Of a stretch of 64,000 nucleotides of DNA, positions 1 to 12,743 are shown one piece after another. The notes beneath the pieces are model-generated. The model was not told the DNA's origin. It saw nothing but the letters and a program-made list of their open reading frames with translations, and made no database searches. Position numbers and translations under genes: made by a program. How positions within the stretch are numbered: the stretch's first letter is position 1; each line of letters begins with the position of its first letter. This DNA is from Trichopria drosophilae (taxonomy: Eukaryota > Arthropoda > Insecta > Hymenoptera > Diapriidae). The stretch is from positions 9,727,001-9,791,000 of the forward strand of contig CM059585.1 of the NCBI GenBank assembly GCA_030407085.1, written 5' to 3'.

Positions 1-1443
1 GTAATTTTTTTGTAAACGAACATACATTCAATACCAATTGACAAAAGATGACTTTACACATCCTCCATCACAAAAAGATATCAAAATTCCAAATTCTTGA
101 CATTATTTACTGTCAGCCTACTGAAATCAATGAAACAAACATAAATATCTTATACTTATTAAAAAATACATCATTTCTATACAGGTATCATTCCCACGTC
201 CAAAAATGTTATGAAAGAATGAGAAAAAGAAACAAAATTGCCAGAAGCTTACAAACATAACCTTACTTTCTTACGAACTGTGTATAGTACTTTATTACTG
301 CCGAAAAAATATACAAATATGCTATGATTATTAAATAAAAAAAGGGCTTACCTTTTGATTACATTACATAAGAGAATGACTTTAAAAAATGTAATATTCA
401 AAAAAGTTGTCGTCAAATTAGTTTCAACAAAACATCTGTTCTTCAACCGCCCACTGTAGTGTATGTTGTCAAGGCTAATGTTACTAACTAAAAAAAATGC
501 AGTGGAGCTTGACAAACTTTTAAATTTTGCTCTAATCACACTGTTTTAAAACGGTGAGGGTCGAATTTTTACGGACAAATTTTGAATTATATTTAAAAAT
601 ATTTCCAATTGCGTTTTTTAATCAATAAACTCGTATAGGTACAGTAAATACTAACCTATATGAGTAAAAAATAAGATAACAAACAATAAGTAAGGACTTT
701 TACAATTAAAGTTAATGATTCTCTTCGAATTTAGCAGTTGGGACATAGTAAGGAAATTATTTTCATCGAACGTTCTTGAATGTATCTTTTTTGTTTATTA
801 TATAAAAAATTAATTTTTGTTCATAAATTTGAACATCTATTACAGTAGTTTAATTAATAAAAAAGACTTTTCGTAATTAACGATCCTGGTTTTAGTAAAA
901 ATCATTAAGGACATCAATTTCGATTTTTTTAAGAATACGTTCTCTTGCGATTTTGAAGTATATTATTGAATTTTTGTATACCATACGAGATGCCATCTTG
1001 GGTTATAAAAAGCTAACCTTAAATTTAAAACAACATATCAAAATGAGTCAGCTTGAAAGTGGGTGCAACATTTTTTATTTAACAATTAAGGTGCCAAAAT
1101 ATGGTTGTTTGAAAATAACATTTGATATTTAATTTTTATAAAAAAAGTAATGATGCCATCCGAAAGAGCAGGGAATTTCACGTAAGAAACACCCGTGACA
1201 TTTATTTATCTGATTTATACTGACGATCTAGCAATTAATTAACCTATCTTTTAATTATCCTATTCAAATTGTGTCGGCCATCCACATTGGCTGTAACTTT
1301 TTCAAAACAAAAAAAGATTATACGTGCTCAACTGAGTGTTCAAAAAGAACATTTTTCTGAAAGTATTACGTAATTGAAATACTTTTTTAGTATTGTAAAT
1401 ATTATGTGGGTGAAAATTTTATACTTTGCGTTTTTAATAACTG
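1..1443. other. AT-rich stretch without a recognisable gene
   Basis: No open frame here shows family motifs, splice-linked continuation or codon bias. I see only AT-rich unique-looking sequence and no clear repeat up to the TIR element that starts at 1444. Confidence 0.6.
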
Positions 1444-2460
1444 CACGGAAAAAAATAAATAGTTGAATCAATTAAAAAAATAGTAAATTCAGCCAAAAAT
1501 GTTGCATGTATATGCCTCAGAACTTTTTGAAGTGGCTGTGACTATTTCCAGTTTGTAATTCTATAGCCAACAGAAATAGTTGGAATAACTATTTTGATTG
1601 TGTAAATCAAATTTTACATAAAAGTAGTAAACTATTTCAATTAGTTAAATGGTAATAGATTTGTTCCCTTTTAACTAATAAAAATAGTAATCACGACGAT
1701 TTCAAATGACTGGCCGTTACAACAGCAAGAATAACAGTATTTTAATGGTGCAAACAATATTTTGCAAAATCACAAGAAAAGTCTGGGGTAAAATAAGCGA
1801 TCAAATTTGTCTAACTCATATGGGGATCAAAACACAAAATACCAATCAAAGATTTGACGACGAATTGTCGATTTCTGTATGTATATGATTCATAAATTTA
1901 TACTAACCTTCAAATTTTTCAGCGTATTTTCCCAGTCCCCAGAGGTTTCTATAAAATTTCTCGAATACTCAATTCCATTTTAACACCATTAATTTAATGC
2001 AATTTACTGTTTAACTCTCGAATGTCTGCTCCACATGAAGTGTGACTTTGTTTATTAACCGCAAAGATTGCTTCGTATTTACAGATCGGTTAGTAATAAA
2101 TTGTACGACATACATTCTTCCGAATTCCGCATCCCAATTCGCGATTTCAAACGAAGGATGTATTAGTCAACCCACTAAAAAAATAGTTAATATTTCGGGA
2201 AATAGTTCTTTCAGCAATGGAAATAACTAACCTTACTATTTTTTTAGTTGGATTTTGTAACCGTTTAAAAGTAATTGGACTGACTAGATGACATTGCTAA
2301 AATGGCGAAAAATATGTCAAATTTACCATTTTTTATAGTTAAAAATTTAACAAATTAAAAATAGTTCGTTTAACCATAGTTCGTGTGTCATCTTTACAAA
2401 CTAGTTCATTGCGTTAGCTATTTTTCAGATAGTTAAATCAACTATTCTATTTTTTCCGTG
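1444..2460. mobile_element. 1.0 kb non-autonomous element with CACGGAAAAA terminal inverted repeats
   Basis: The left end reads CACGGAAAAAAATAAATAGT and the right end is its imperfect inverse, finishing in ATTTTTTCCGTG. The match continues about 30 bp inward. Inside are many short copies of the TIR-proximal words ATAGTTGA and AACTATTT in both orientations. No transposase-like frame is present. I could not find a clear target-site duplication, so the superfamily is left open. Confidence 0.65.
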
Positions 2461-4555
2461 TATAATAGTTGATTTTTTGGGGGGAACGTAATGCAAAATC
2501 GGTGAAGTACATTTTATAAAGGACCATTTTCTAAGTATGATTCTATTAATGGGATTGCATAATATGAAGTAGTTTCTATTTAAGACAGAATCTCGCAATA
2601 TGAGGGACACGAATATATGATTATTATATCGCTGAGATACAAACTTTTATTTATATTGGATTTATCGAAAGTATGCTCTTGAATAAAATTTATGATACCT
2701 AATTCTAAAATTCAAAATGTTGAATCAAATATGGCGGATGAAAATACGAAAACTTAGTGTATTTTGTCCAAATTCGGTATTAGTGTGCTGTTACGGTGAT
2801 TGCGAATCCGTTGTCAAAACACGAAATAAGTTAATAATTTTGTGTAATTAATGCTGATTTATTACAGAAAAATAAAGAATTTACTTTGTCTAATTAAAAA
2901 GTTTAAAATTATATTATCAGTATAGATTTTTTATTAATAAATATTACAACTGATAATTTCATTCCATTATTCTTCTTATTTCAATTTATTATTAATATAA
3001 TTTTTCTTATTATTATTGTTGTTGTTATTGTTGTTTTTGCTGTTGCTGTTTTTGTCGTTAATTATAACGAATATTAATAATGGATCCATCGAACTGCAGT
3101 ACGTCAAAAATGAATTTTTATAAAGCAACATCATAAACAACCTAGTATTAAATTTTGTAAATGTACACAAAATATATAATTTCGCGGCGAATTTTGCTTT
3201 TTCTTTCATAATGTATGTGTATACAGTCAGAAACACCCTTTAAACAACATTTTTTATTAGTAATGTTTACAGTACATATTAGGGTGGAGAGTAACAAATT
3301 TTTTTACTCACGAATTTTAACTTTGAAGTCCGAAAAAGTTGACCCACACCTGTAAGATGCCAAAAATAACCTAAAAACCCGTAAACTCATTAACCCCAAA
3401 TCCACAAACGCCAAAAACCCTTCAACCACTAAAAACCCATTAATCTCAAAATCAGTTTTAAAATTCGATTGTAAACAAAAATTGTTAAATCTTGAAAAAT
3501 TTAGAAGCACTTTTTGACCTAAATATAACCTTTTAGGTGCACTTTTTTATTTTTTTTGTTCACTCACCTTAATATATATATATTTTTATAGTTTAAAATA
3601 ACATTTCACAACTTATTTTAGTCCTAATACGCATATTAGTTAATGAACATGAAAGCAGGACTACTATATTAACTTACTAGTATATTAACAATTAATACTA
3701 GTTGTTTAGGCATTTATAAATATTACACTAAGCATACTCGGAATAAAGTTATGAATAATATGCAAATAAAAAAGTAGACAAAAATTATCATTATTTACTT
3801 TAAAAATAGAAGGACATGAATGACATTTTCAAATTACAATCACATTTTCTTACCTGATATGCCGTAAAAGATTGCAAACAGCTTCATTATGTACTCCTGT
3901 TAGTATTTTAATCTGTAGTTAAATGTTAACTGACTTATATTATGCGAAAATAAAAGCCAAATATTAGAGTTGTATTTTAATAGCTCCACAACGAGATGGG
4001 ACATGAATTATAAAAAATCGGGACACACGAATATAAAGTGCAAAAAGTTTTCGTTGTCTCAATTTGAACAAATATAACTATAGTTGTTTATTATTTTGGA
4101 GAATTAACTTTCTGTTCTAATGATTACAATTGTTTGCGATCATTCGCAATAGTAAAACGTGCTAAAGATGTCAAATTCTAATGTGCCACAAGTGATTTTT
4201 TCAAAATTATCACCTTTAAAAATATAATTTTAATTTTACAAAGGCGTGTACGTCTATCTAAAAGATGTATTAATCTAGTATATAGTTAAATATATGTATA
4301 GAAAAAAATAGCTATACTAATTTATCGTACATTTTCGTATTTATGAAGCAATGAACGGGAGAAACATAGAAGTTAAAAGTATAAAATTTTCACCCATATA
4401 CAACAGCTTCAATGAGATTATTTCGTAAAATTCGATGAAGTGTGATAAAACAACGTTGAAAAAATTATTCCCTATGTATAACGATTGGCCATTTTAAATC
4501 CTCCATTTGTAATTAGTACAAATTTCACGATTATCAACCCGAAAAACCTTTTAAA
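2461..4555. other. AT-rich stretch without a recognisable gene
   Basis: Only short frames without domain motifs are present. A GTT/GCT-rich trinucleotide tract lies at 3008-3058 and a C-rich-on-plus patch at about 3370-3500. Neither looks coding. Confidence 0.55.
3008..3058. repeat. Imperfect GTT/ATT/GCT trinucleotide tract
   Basis: This is a run of TTATTATTGTTGTTG-type triplets that decays into TGCTGTTGCTG. It is a simple-sequence repeat. Confidence 0.8.
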
Positions 4556-5815
4556 ACTCACATTTTCAACATAATTTTTCAATATTTTTCAAATTCCGAC
4601 GGCCATATTGATTCCGCCATTTTGAATTTCTTAAATCTGACATCAAATTCGGATTCAAAACACCTAAAAAACGCTAGGAAATTACTTTCTCAAATTTTCA
4701 ACTTAATTTTGCAATTTTTCAAATTCCAGCGGCCATATTGATTCCGCCATTTTCAATTTCTTAAATTTCTCATCAAATCCGTATTCAGAACACCCAAAAC
4801 CCCCTAGGAAATTAATTTCTCAAATTTTCAACTTAATTTTGCAATTTTTTTCAAATTCCGACGCCCATATTAATTCCGCCATTTTGAATTTTTTAAATCT
4901 GACATCAAATTCGTATTCAACACACCTAAAAAACCCTAGGAAATTAATTTCTCAAATTTTCAACTTAATTTTGCAATTTTTTTCAAATTCCGGAGGCCAT
5001 ATTGATTCCGCCATTTTCAATTTCTTAAATTTCTCATCAAATCCGTATTCAGAACATCCAAAACCCCCTATGAAATTAATTTCTCAAATTTTCAATATAA
5101 TTTTTCAATATTTTTCAAATTCCGACGGCCATATTGATTCCGCCATTTTGAATTTCTTAAATCTGACATCAAATTCGGATTCAAAACACCTAAAAAACGC
5201 TAGGAAATTACTTTCTCAAATTTTCAACTTAATTTTGCAATTTTTCAAATTCCAGCGGCCATATTGATTCCGCCATTTTCAATTTCTTAAATTTCTCATC
5301 AAATCCGTATTCAGAACATCCAAAACCCCCTATGAAATTAATTTCTCAAATTTTCAATATAATTTTTCAATATTTTTCAAATTCCGACGGCCATATCGAT
5401 TCCGCCATTTTGAATTTTTTAAATCTGACATCAAATTCGTATTCAACACACCTAAAAAAACTCTAGGAAATTAATTTCTGAAATTTTCAACTTAATTTTG
5501 CAATTTTTTTCAAATTCCGGCGGCCATATTGATTCCGCCATTTTCAATTTCTTAAATTTCTCATCAAATCCGTATTCAGAACATCCAAAACCCCCTAGAA
5601 AATTAATTTATCAAATTTTCAACTTAATTTTGCAATTTTTTAAAATTCCGACGCCCATATTGATTCAGCCATTTTGAATTTTTTAAATCTGACATCAAAT
5701 TCGTATTCAAAACAACTAAAAAATGCTAGGAAATTAATTTCTCAAATTTTCAACTTAATTTTGCAATTTTTTACAAAATCCGACGGCCATATTGATTCCG
5801 CCATTTTTCATCGTT
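4556..5815. repeat. Dimeric tandem satellite, about ten 130-bp monomers
   Basis: The block GGCCATATTGATTCCGCC recurs at about 4600, 4728, 4858, 4990, 5122, 5252, 5385, 5518, 5650 and 5782. Two monomer types alternate, one with AAATCTGACATCAAATTCG and one with AAATTTCTCATCAAATCCG, giving a higher-order unit of about 260 bp. The long frames across it (4839-5267 and 5674-5874) are repetitive translations of the satellite, not genes. The monomer is related to the dispersed GATCCGCCATTTTG family seen elsewhere in the window. Confidence 0.9.
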
Positions 5816-6299
5816 TTATTTCCAACATATTTAATTATACATATAATTTTACAGTTATTTGTTATTTGATTTGATTTATTGATTTAAAATATGGATTGGG
5901 GAAGTTATAGCCTTATTTCGTCTAATTTTACTTCCCAATGAGGATCGAAAATCAATTAAAAAATGTACATCTCCCGTTTTATCTTTAAAACTTGAGAATT
6001 TCAACAAATTTCGATTTAAAATGATGTACAAGACGGAAACTCATTTCTCTAGCGGGAATGAAATGTTGATTTTTTAACGACGACGACATCTACCGGTAGA
6101 AAGTATTGAATACTACATTGACCCATTTGTTTGAACTTTCGAGTCTTTGACGACCAATTAAAATATTTGAATTTTCTAAACATTTTGTTAAATTATTTAA
6201 ACATTAGAAAATTGAATTATTTTTCATTTGTCGTTAATTGTTTTAAAAATTAAAAATGTCTTATCCAATATGGGGAACAAATTAAAAAAAATGTTTGTA

Positions 6300-6960
6300 A
6301 TTTTTATTCCATTTTTTTTTATTTCCTCCGCCATATTGGATCCTCCATTTTGAAATTTTAAAATTCGATAACGGATTTGTAGTAATCGGCGACTCTCTAA
6401 AAATGTCTTTATTCCAATGAACATAAAAATTCTTGGTTAAAAAATATATTAATTTAACTCTACGATGATGTTTTTTAATGTATTTTCTATATATTTTGTT
6501 ATACTGTAGACTCCTAGGATCCCCAATTACTAGAATTTAGTGAAAGGTTATAATAATTTACTTTTTTATGTTTGTTACAAACAATTAACCCCTGGAGTGT
6601 CAATGACGGCTATAGCCGCAAAAAGGAAAGTGGCCAAAAATGTCATGACGACAAAATGAATCTGGCATCACATTTTCAAGATTCAAAATGGCGGATCTAA
6701 TATGGCGGAATGTTTTTTTCAATATCGATCGGATTTGTTCGAAACTTGTTACTCGGGGGTTTTCAAGGTCGCTGATTACGAATCTGACATCACATTTTCA
6801 AGATTCAAAATGGCGGATCCAATATGGTGGAATGATTAGTCAAAATTGATCGAATTCGTTTGTAATTGGTGTCTCAGGAATTTTCCAGGTACTTATTTAT
6901 AAATCCGAAATTGGAACATTAAAAAGGTTGGACCCAACACGGTGAATTAAAATTTAAAAA
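6300..6960. repeat. Cluster of dispersed GCCATATTGGATCCGCCATTTTG repeats
   Basis: Units carrying the words ATCCGCCATTTTGAAATTTT, GATTCGTAATCAGCGACC (or their inverse) and ACAAGTTTCAAAC occur here in both orientations, for example at about 6330-6400 and 6665-6910. Frames over them are short and repetitive. Confidence 0.75.
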
Positions 6961-7239
6961 AAATTGTATTTTCTTGAAGTTTGGCGTTCAAATATGATGT
7001 GGGTATTAGAATCCCAATGTATCAATATTTTGAAACAAATTTTAAAATGTCCGATTGATTATTTGAATTTAACATGAAAATAAATTAGACAGATTGTCGT
7101 GATTATATAGAATAGTTTCTGATTAAATTAATACGTTAACATTAGTTGGTGAATTTACATTTTATGTTCTACAAAATGTCAATTTTGTTAATTCACGACC
7201 CCAGAATGTGCCACGAGGAGGCTGTCATAGATTTTACAT

Positions 7240-7345
7240 TCAATTTTTATTTTTATTTTTTTTTTAATTTTTTAAAATTTTTAAACATTTTTTAAAAATA
7301 TTTTTATTTATTTATTTTTTATAATTTTATGTTTTATATCTTTTT
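7240..7345. repeat. T-rich low-complexity tract
   Basis: Almost pure T/A with runs of TTTTTATTTTT and TTTATTTATTTTTT. No other signal is present. Confidence 0.8.
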
Positions 7346-7489
7346 TTTTTGTATTTTGAATTAATATGTTTCATTTCTAGCCCTTTTCTACTGCACCATC
7401 GGGAAATTTGAGGGTCTAAGTAATTTTTGCGTTCAGGCATTCAGTTATTAGTGTTCTAATAGTAGGGATGTACTTATGGCACGATTTTG

Positions 7490-7850
7490 TAAATCCCAAA
7501 CCGCACTTTATACATTTTTAAAATTCGATATCAGATTCGTCATCAGCGACCCCGGAAACCCCCCAGTAACAAGTTTCAAACAAATCCGATCGATTTTGAA
7601 AAATTATTCTGCCATATTGGATCCGCCATTTTGAATTTTAAAAAAGTATGGACAGATTCGTAATCAGCGGCACCGAAAACTCCCGAGTAACAAGTTTTAA
7701 ACAAATCCGATCTAGTTTGAAAAATTATTCCGCCATATTGATTTTGAATGTAAATAATAAATATGAATTTTCAAAATGTGATGTCGGATTCGTAATCAGC
7801 GACCCCAATACCGAGTAACAAGTTTCATAAAAGTCCATTTGAAATTTTTT
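7490..7850. repeat. Three tandem units of the dispersed GCCATTTTG family
   Basis: Roughly 120-bp units repeat the order: GATCCGCCATTTTGAATTTT, a GATTCGTAATCAGCG-type word, a CCGAGTAACAAGTTT-type word, then AAATCCGATC. This is the undimerised relative of the satellite at 4556-5815. Confidence 0.8.
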
Positions 7851-8020
7851 CAACACCCTTTTGGTCAAAACAGTGGAAATCGTTCCGACAGCCAAGGGGG
7901 TTAATGTAAAAAATCCGTCTTTTTTTTGTAAATCGTTTTTTTTTGCGAATGCGAATAACTCCAAAAGTATTTTTCATAGGTTAGTTTCTTTAACAAAATG
8001 CAAAGTGTCAACAATTGAAT

Positions 8021-9522
8021 GTTTTTTAACTCTTTTAGTCCCAAAAGTCCGGAATTTGTACACAACTTTCAACGATGTAACTTTTGTTCCAAAAAGCGTT
8101 AAAAAAAATTGTAATAAATAAAAATCGATAGATTTGGACCTCCTCTTTCAAATGCCGTGGTTAGAATCAGCCGGAAATTGCAGAGAAAAAAGTTATGATG
8201 ATTTTTTCGAAAAAAATACTGATTTTTTCGACGTTTTTTCCCAATAATTGCGTTTTTTGACATTGAAAAGGGCAGTGCTGATCGTTGCAAAACGTACTAA
8301 TCGCGTCTTTTTGCTCAGACCATTCTTCTTCCGTCGGATTTTTTTCAAAAAACAAAATGGCGGCTTCAAGATGTCATCTCCAAGTTGTAATTTTACATTT
8401 TCTCACACAAATATTGATTATTTGACCGCGTAATGGTTCAAATCACGGAGAACTGGGATGAAAAAGTAATTATTATCATTTGTGAATACTTAGTCCTATC
8501 ATGATTCATTCATAACCTCAAATTAGTCCTGTACAATGGTTTTTTACCGATATTTTTTCTGATTTTTACTCAATTTCTGACGTTTCCGTATCACTACGTA
8601 CGTATGAAATTGAAAATGACTATATATAATTGTGACTTAGGAAGAATTTGTTTATAACCTACAAATTGAGTTCAGGCATCTTATAGTGCGACATAACTTT
8701 CAATATCTGCAATATTGATTTACAAAATACAAAACAAAAGACAAAAATAAAAAACAAATATTTCCTCATTGCCTCCACGTGTTTTGAATACAAAAAAAAA
8801 TGAAAGTAATAAAATTAAAATAAAAAAAAAATGAAGAAAAGTATTTTAAAAATAAAAAAAAGTGGAACTGTACTAAATTTTTAGGTTATAACCCGATAAT
8901 TAATAGGTCATAAGGGTATATGGTCATTTTTAATTTCACACATAAGTAATATTACGGAAACGTCGAAAATTGTGTGAAAATTAGACAAATAATCGGTATA
9001 AACCCATTGTGTCTAATTAATTTGAGGTTATGAATAAATCATGATGAGACGAGGTATTCACAAATGATAATAATTACTTTTTCATTGCAATTCTCCATGA
9101 TTTGTGCCGTTACACCTTCAAATAATCGATATTTGTGCGAGAAAATTCAAACTTACAACTTCCAGACGCCATCTTGAAGCCGCCATTTTGTTTTTTGAAA
9201 AAAATTCGACGGGGGAAGAATGGTCTGAGCAAAAAGACGCGATTAGTACGTTTTGCAACGATCAGCACTGCCCTTTTCAATGTCAAAAAAACGCAATTAT
9301 TGGGAAAAAACGTCGAAAAAATCACTATTTTTTTCGAAAAAATGATCATAACTTTTTTTTCTGTAATTTCCGGCTGATTCTGACCACGACTTTTGAAAGA
9401 GGAGGTCCAAATCTATCGATTTTGACTTATTTCAATTTTTGTTGACGTTGTTTGGAACAAAAGTTACATCGTTGAAAGTTGTGTCCAAATTCCGGACTTT
9501 TGGGACGAAAAGGGTTAAATCC
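8021..9522. mobile_element. Foldback element with about 580-bp inverted arms
   Basis: Bases 8021-8600 and 8943-9522 are imperfect inverse copies, for example CCCAAAAGTCCGG at 8040 against CCGGACTTTTGGG at 9491. Both arms contain GCAAAACGTACTAATCGCGT or its inverse and an AAAATGGCGGCTTCAAGATG word. A spacer of about 340 bp of AT-rich sequence separates them. All frames inside (8099-8433, 9104-9445) exist in both arms and both orientations, so they are structural shadows. The element is non-autonomous, with no transposase. Confidence 0.88.
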
Positions 9523-9592
9523 TTTGAAGCAGAAATTTTTCAAAATCTAACCTCAAAATCACAATCATCAGTCTTGAAGATCGTAGACTATA

Positions 9593-9899
9593 CAGTGGCC
9601 CTCCCCTTATTTTAACATTTCGAGTCAAGGAAGATGGCGGCTTCTTCCCTTATTTTATCACTTCCCCTCATCCCCACCACTGGCAGTATGAGTGAATAAA
9701 AACAGAGAGGATATATAGTGGCGTCTTTCTTCACCTGTATGCGCAAGCGCAAACAGCAATCCCCACTCTTTTTAACACTTTCAAATGGCGAATGGTGGGG
9801 GAACTCACGAGGGGAAGAAGTTAACATAAGGAACGAAAGAAAGTTAAAATAAAGGACGCAGTTAAAATAATAGGAGTTAAAATAAGGGGAGGGCCACTG
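9593..9899. mobile_element. 307-bp MITE with TA target site (Tc1/mariner-like)
   Basis: The ends are CAGTGGCCCTCCCCTTATTT and its inverse AAATAAGGGGAGGGCCACTG, each flanked by TA. The interior is non-coding. A related family member with CAGTAGCCCTTCTCTTATTC ends lies at 18740-18969. Confidence 0.85.
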
Positions 9900-10106
9900 T
9901 ATTTAATATTTATTTGTCTTCGTTGTCCTATTATTTATATTTGCTTTCTAAAAGGCAAACACAAAAACTTGTTTTCACTTAATTTTTCAAATTTTTTAGG
10001 GTATTCTTGTATTTTTATCAGAGATCTCATTTTAAAAGTTATTCATAATAATAAATCCTCACGTTACTGATTAACGATGACATTTAAATGGGAAAAAAAT
10101 AAAGAA

Positions 10107-10319
10107 CAGTCGAACCCCCGTTATCGAATATGGTCGGGACAAGGCGAGGCATTTAAATTTCCGTTAACGAATACTTGAGGAGAAAAAATCGGCTCCCCAC
10201 CTCTAACATTCACTCCTTGACAGTGTCTAAAAAGGGGAGACCAGCGGAGGAGAAAGTATTCGTTAACGGAGGCGTCTGAATATTCGATAACGGAGTATTC
10301 GATAACGGAGGTTCGACTG
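10107..10319. mobile_element. 213-bp pogo-like MITE
   Basis: Terminal inverted repeats CAGTCGAACCCCCGTTATCG and CGATAACGGAGGTTCGACTG resemble pogo/Tigger-type ends. TA follows the right end, while the left flank reads AA, probably mutated. A second internal copy of the TATTCGATAACGGAG word lies near the right end. It sits about 130 bp beyond the Pescadillo stop codon. Confidence 0.82.
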
Positions 10320-10428
10320 TATTGGATTATAAATGAAAGTATTTCGCTTATTAAAAGAACTGATACTTTTATTCATTTATCGCAGTCACACAAGCATACC
10401 ATTCAAACTTTCAATTCGAATATACAAG

Positions 10429-10434
10429 TTTATT
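10429..10434 (-). terminator. Polyadenylation signal of Pescadillo
   Basis: AATAAA on the minus strand, about 16 bp past the Pescadillo stop codon. It is the first such hexamer downstream of the gene. Confidence 0.6.
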
Positions 10435-10449
10435 ATTTTACAATAATTT

Positions 10450-12580
10450 TTACACGCTTACTTTCTCTTCTCTCTTCTTCTTCTTTTTCTTTTCCTTTTC
10501 TTCTGCTTCGTGACGACGTCGCTTCTTACAAAGTAGCCAAATTTCCTTCTTCCTTTCTTCCTGACCCTTTTTCATGCTTCGATAAAGCTTTCGATGCTTC
10601 TTCGGAATCATCTTCTCACGAAGATGGAAGTCATGTTTGTCCTGTTTCGCTTGTTCCCACGGAACTGGTCTGTAAACTTCGCCTGATTTCACCTTCATTT
10701 CTTTTTTCTGAAATTTCAAAATCATTTTTTTAAATTATTTTTTTATCAATTTTGTCGGATTTATTAATTGTACCTTTTGGTTTCGTATCTTTTCTTTGTC
10801 GGAAGTTCGTTCGACTTCAACTTTCTCTTCTTCTTCTTCCTCGGAAACTTCTTCACTTTCTTCTTTTTCTACTTCTGCGTCTTCTTCTTCTTCTTCCTCG
10901 TCTTCTTCGTCATTACCTACAAATATTCCATTAATTTTTTGTTAAACCAAATATTTACACTATATTTACCGTAATTTAATTTGTAATCAGGATCCATTAA
11001 AGCTCGCTCTTCGGGTGGAATATACGTTTGATCTCTTCGACTGTCTGTGAACGGCGAAAGATGCGGTGGCAAAACTGCACCCATGAAATATTTTTCTACA
11101 GGTAACAATTCTCTCGCATTGACCGAATCGAAAATCCATTGCGGCTGAATATAATACCTAACAATTTTACAAATAAATAAATTTCTTGACAAAAAAAATT
11201 ATAATAAATCGTTTACCTGGACATAAATTGTTTCGTCATGGATGGTCTGTCGACAATTTGATGCGTAATTGATTCGTCATCTTCGTCGAAAGTTGAACCA
11301 ACAAAATGTTGTTTATCCCAAGAGATTAATCCACCAAAACAACGAATAGTAAAGACGAGAGGTTCTCTGGGTACTTCTCGATTAATAAAAAACTTGAGTC
11401 CTTTGAATAGCGTCTTCAATCTTTTTATCTTATCCGCTTCCAGTTTAGCCGCTTCAACTTTCTCTGTGTCAGTTTCCTAAAAACACAAATTTTAATTACA
11501 AAATCCAACTCAAAAAATTACAATTAATTACATCTGCAAAGTTATCCAAGTCGACGTCTTCTTCTTCCTCGTTCTGCGACGTTGCATTTAACGGAACCAG
11601 GGGAACGTTCAAGGCGCAAATCCTTTCGGAGATGAATGCTTCTTCGTCGACCAGAGACTTTTCAGTCGGAGCTACAAAGAATTAAGTTACGAACCATATC
11701 GAAAAGTTTTTCAAATTAATTTCTTACCGCTGATGTTAAGTTTTGGAGGATAACACATATTGAGCGAATGGTACAATCTGTAATTTACGAATCCCAACAT
11801 CATGACGTAAAATTCCACAAACGTCGACATCATTTTGAAGTCTACTTCGCCTTTAGTTTGCGGTTCAAAGCTGAAAACGTGAGGAATTAACCATGTAATT
11901 GTCTGGCCTTTTAGCTCGGCTTGGAAATAATATCCTTTTATGGATATGAAAACTTTTCTAAGCGCTTTTCCAGCGATTACAGCATTCATAAATTCGACTG
12001 TCAAACGTCGACAGAGATTGCTCTGATCCCTCGGTACGTGGGGCATCGACGGGAATGTACTAAACAAGAAACAAAGCGTCAGACAATCGTCCAAATCCCT
12101 CAATGCATCGATGAATGTCGGATATCGTTCTTGAACGATGTGATCCAATTTCAGAGTCGGATGATTTTTTAAGTATCTTTTCAGCGTTGCAAAGTCTCGC
12201 AGTGCGCGAGCTTTGCTTACTTTTTTATTAAATATTTTGTAATCTCTCAGTTTCCAGATGATTGGTTCGTGCATTAAAAACTGTATGTCTTTTTTATGAT
12301 ACAAAATTCTTATTCCAGGTTTTCCCTTCTGCGCACGCTTTCGATTTCTGGGTTCTCGTGGATATATTCCTTTCAGGATACATAGTCTTCGAAATTCATT
12401 CAACGATACTTGGAGCTTCTTCAATGCTGACTTTCGAGTCAAAAATTGTGCTCCTTCACCAGACTCGTACTAAAAATTAATTACATTAATTTTAATATTT
12501 ACATCGATGAAAAATATAAAAATGAAAATTTAATTATTTAATGAAGTGATTCCTACCTTCTTTTTTCCAATTACGACCAT
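10450..12580 (-). CDS. PES1: Pescadillo homologue, ribosome biogenesis factor
   Basis: Complete seven-exon gene (complement): 12580-12557, 12469-11728, 11671-11532, 11476-11217, 11157-10970, 10916-10774, 10707-10450. It gives 584 aa, the usual length for this family. All introns are GT-AG, 53-87 bp, and phases agree. The Pescadillo N-terminal domain covers residues 1 to about 290, with signature stretches [25 protein letters not shown] and [16 protein letters not shown]. One BRCT domain spans about 324-420, with FGGLISWD and the conserved Trp in [10 protein letters not shown] long Glu/Asp-rich tract in exon 6 is followed by a Lys-rich tail. Pescadillo works with BOP1 and WDR12 (PeBoW) in the nucleolus, in processing of 5.8S/28S rRNA and 60S assembly; that is family knowledge. 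The tiny first exon encodes MVVIGKKK, then splices in phase to YESGEGAQF. An E-box lies just upstream. Identification is secure. Confidence 0.97.
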
Positions 12581-12676
12581 TTTTAATTGGAATATTTAAC
12601 AATTATTTGCAGCTTCACCTGCCACAAACGAAAAATTCAAACCGATCCTATGGTCTTGTATAAATTTCGGTACTAT

Positions 12677-12682
12677 CACGTG
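12677..12682. promoter_or_regulatory. Canonical CACGTG E-box upstream of Pescadillo
   Basis: A perfect CACGTG palindrome lies about 97 bp upstream of the Pescadillo start codon. In flies, Myc-responsive ribosome-biogenesis genes are enriched for this site near the transcription start. The site is seen directly; its use by Myc here is inference. Confidence 0.5.
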
Positions 12683-12701
12683 TAAATAACAAATGGATTT
12701 T

Positions 12702-12743
12702 TAGGTTATGTTTGAAACACGAGGGTTATAAAGGTGCTATCAC
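12702..12743 (+). repeat. Left part of the dispersed repeat split by the hAT-type MITE
   Basis: AGGTTATGTTTGAAAC followed by TTATAAAGGTGCTATCAC. It continues at 13654-13800 after the MITE. The unsplit paralogue is at 18964-19140. Confidence 0.85.

Noticed and set aside
4839..5267. 142-aa frame
   Set aside because: It is a translation of the 130-bp satellite, repeating the same residues in each monomer.
9104..9445. 113-aa frame with counterparts at 8099-8355 on the opposite strand
   Set aside because: It lies in the foldback arms and is open in both orientations. No protein motif.
11921..12480. Plus-strand frames opposite Pescadillo exon 2
   Set aside because: Antisense shadows of a highly conserved exon.
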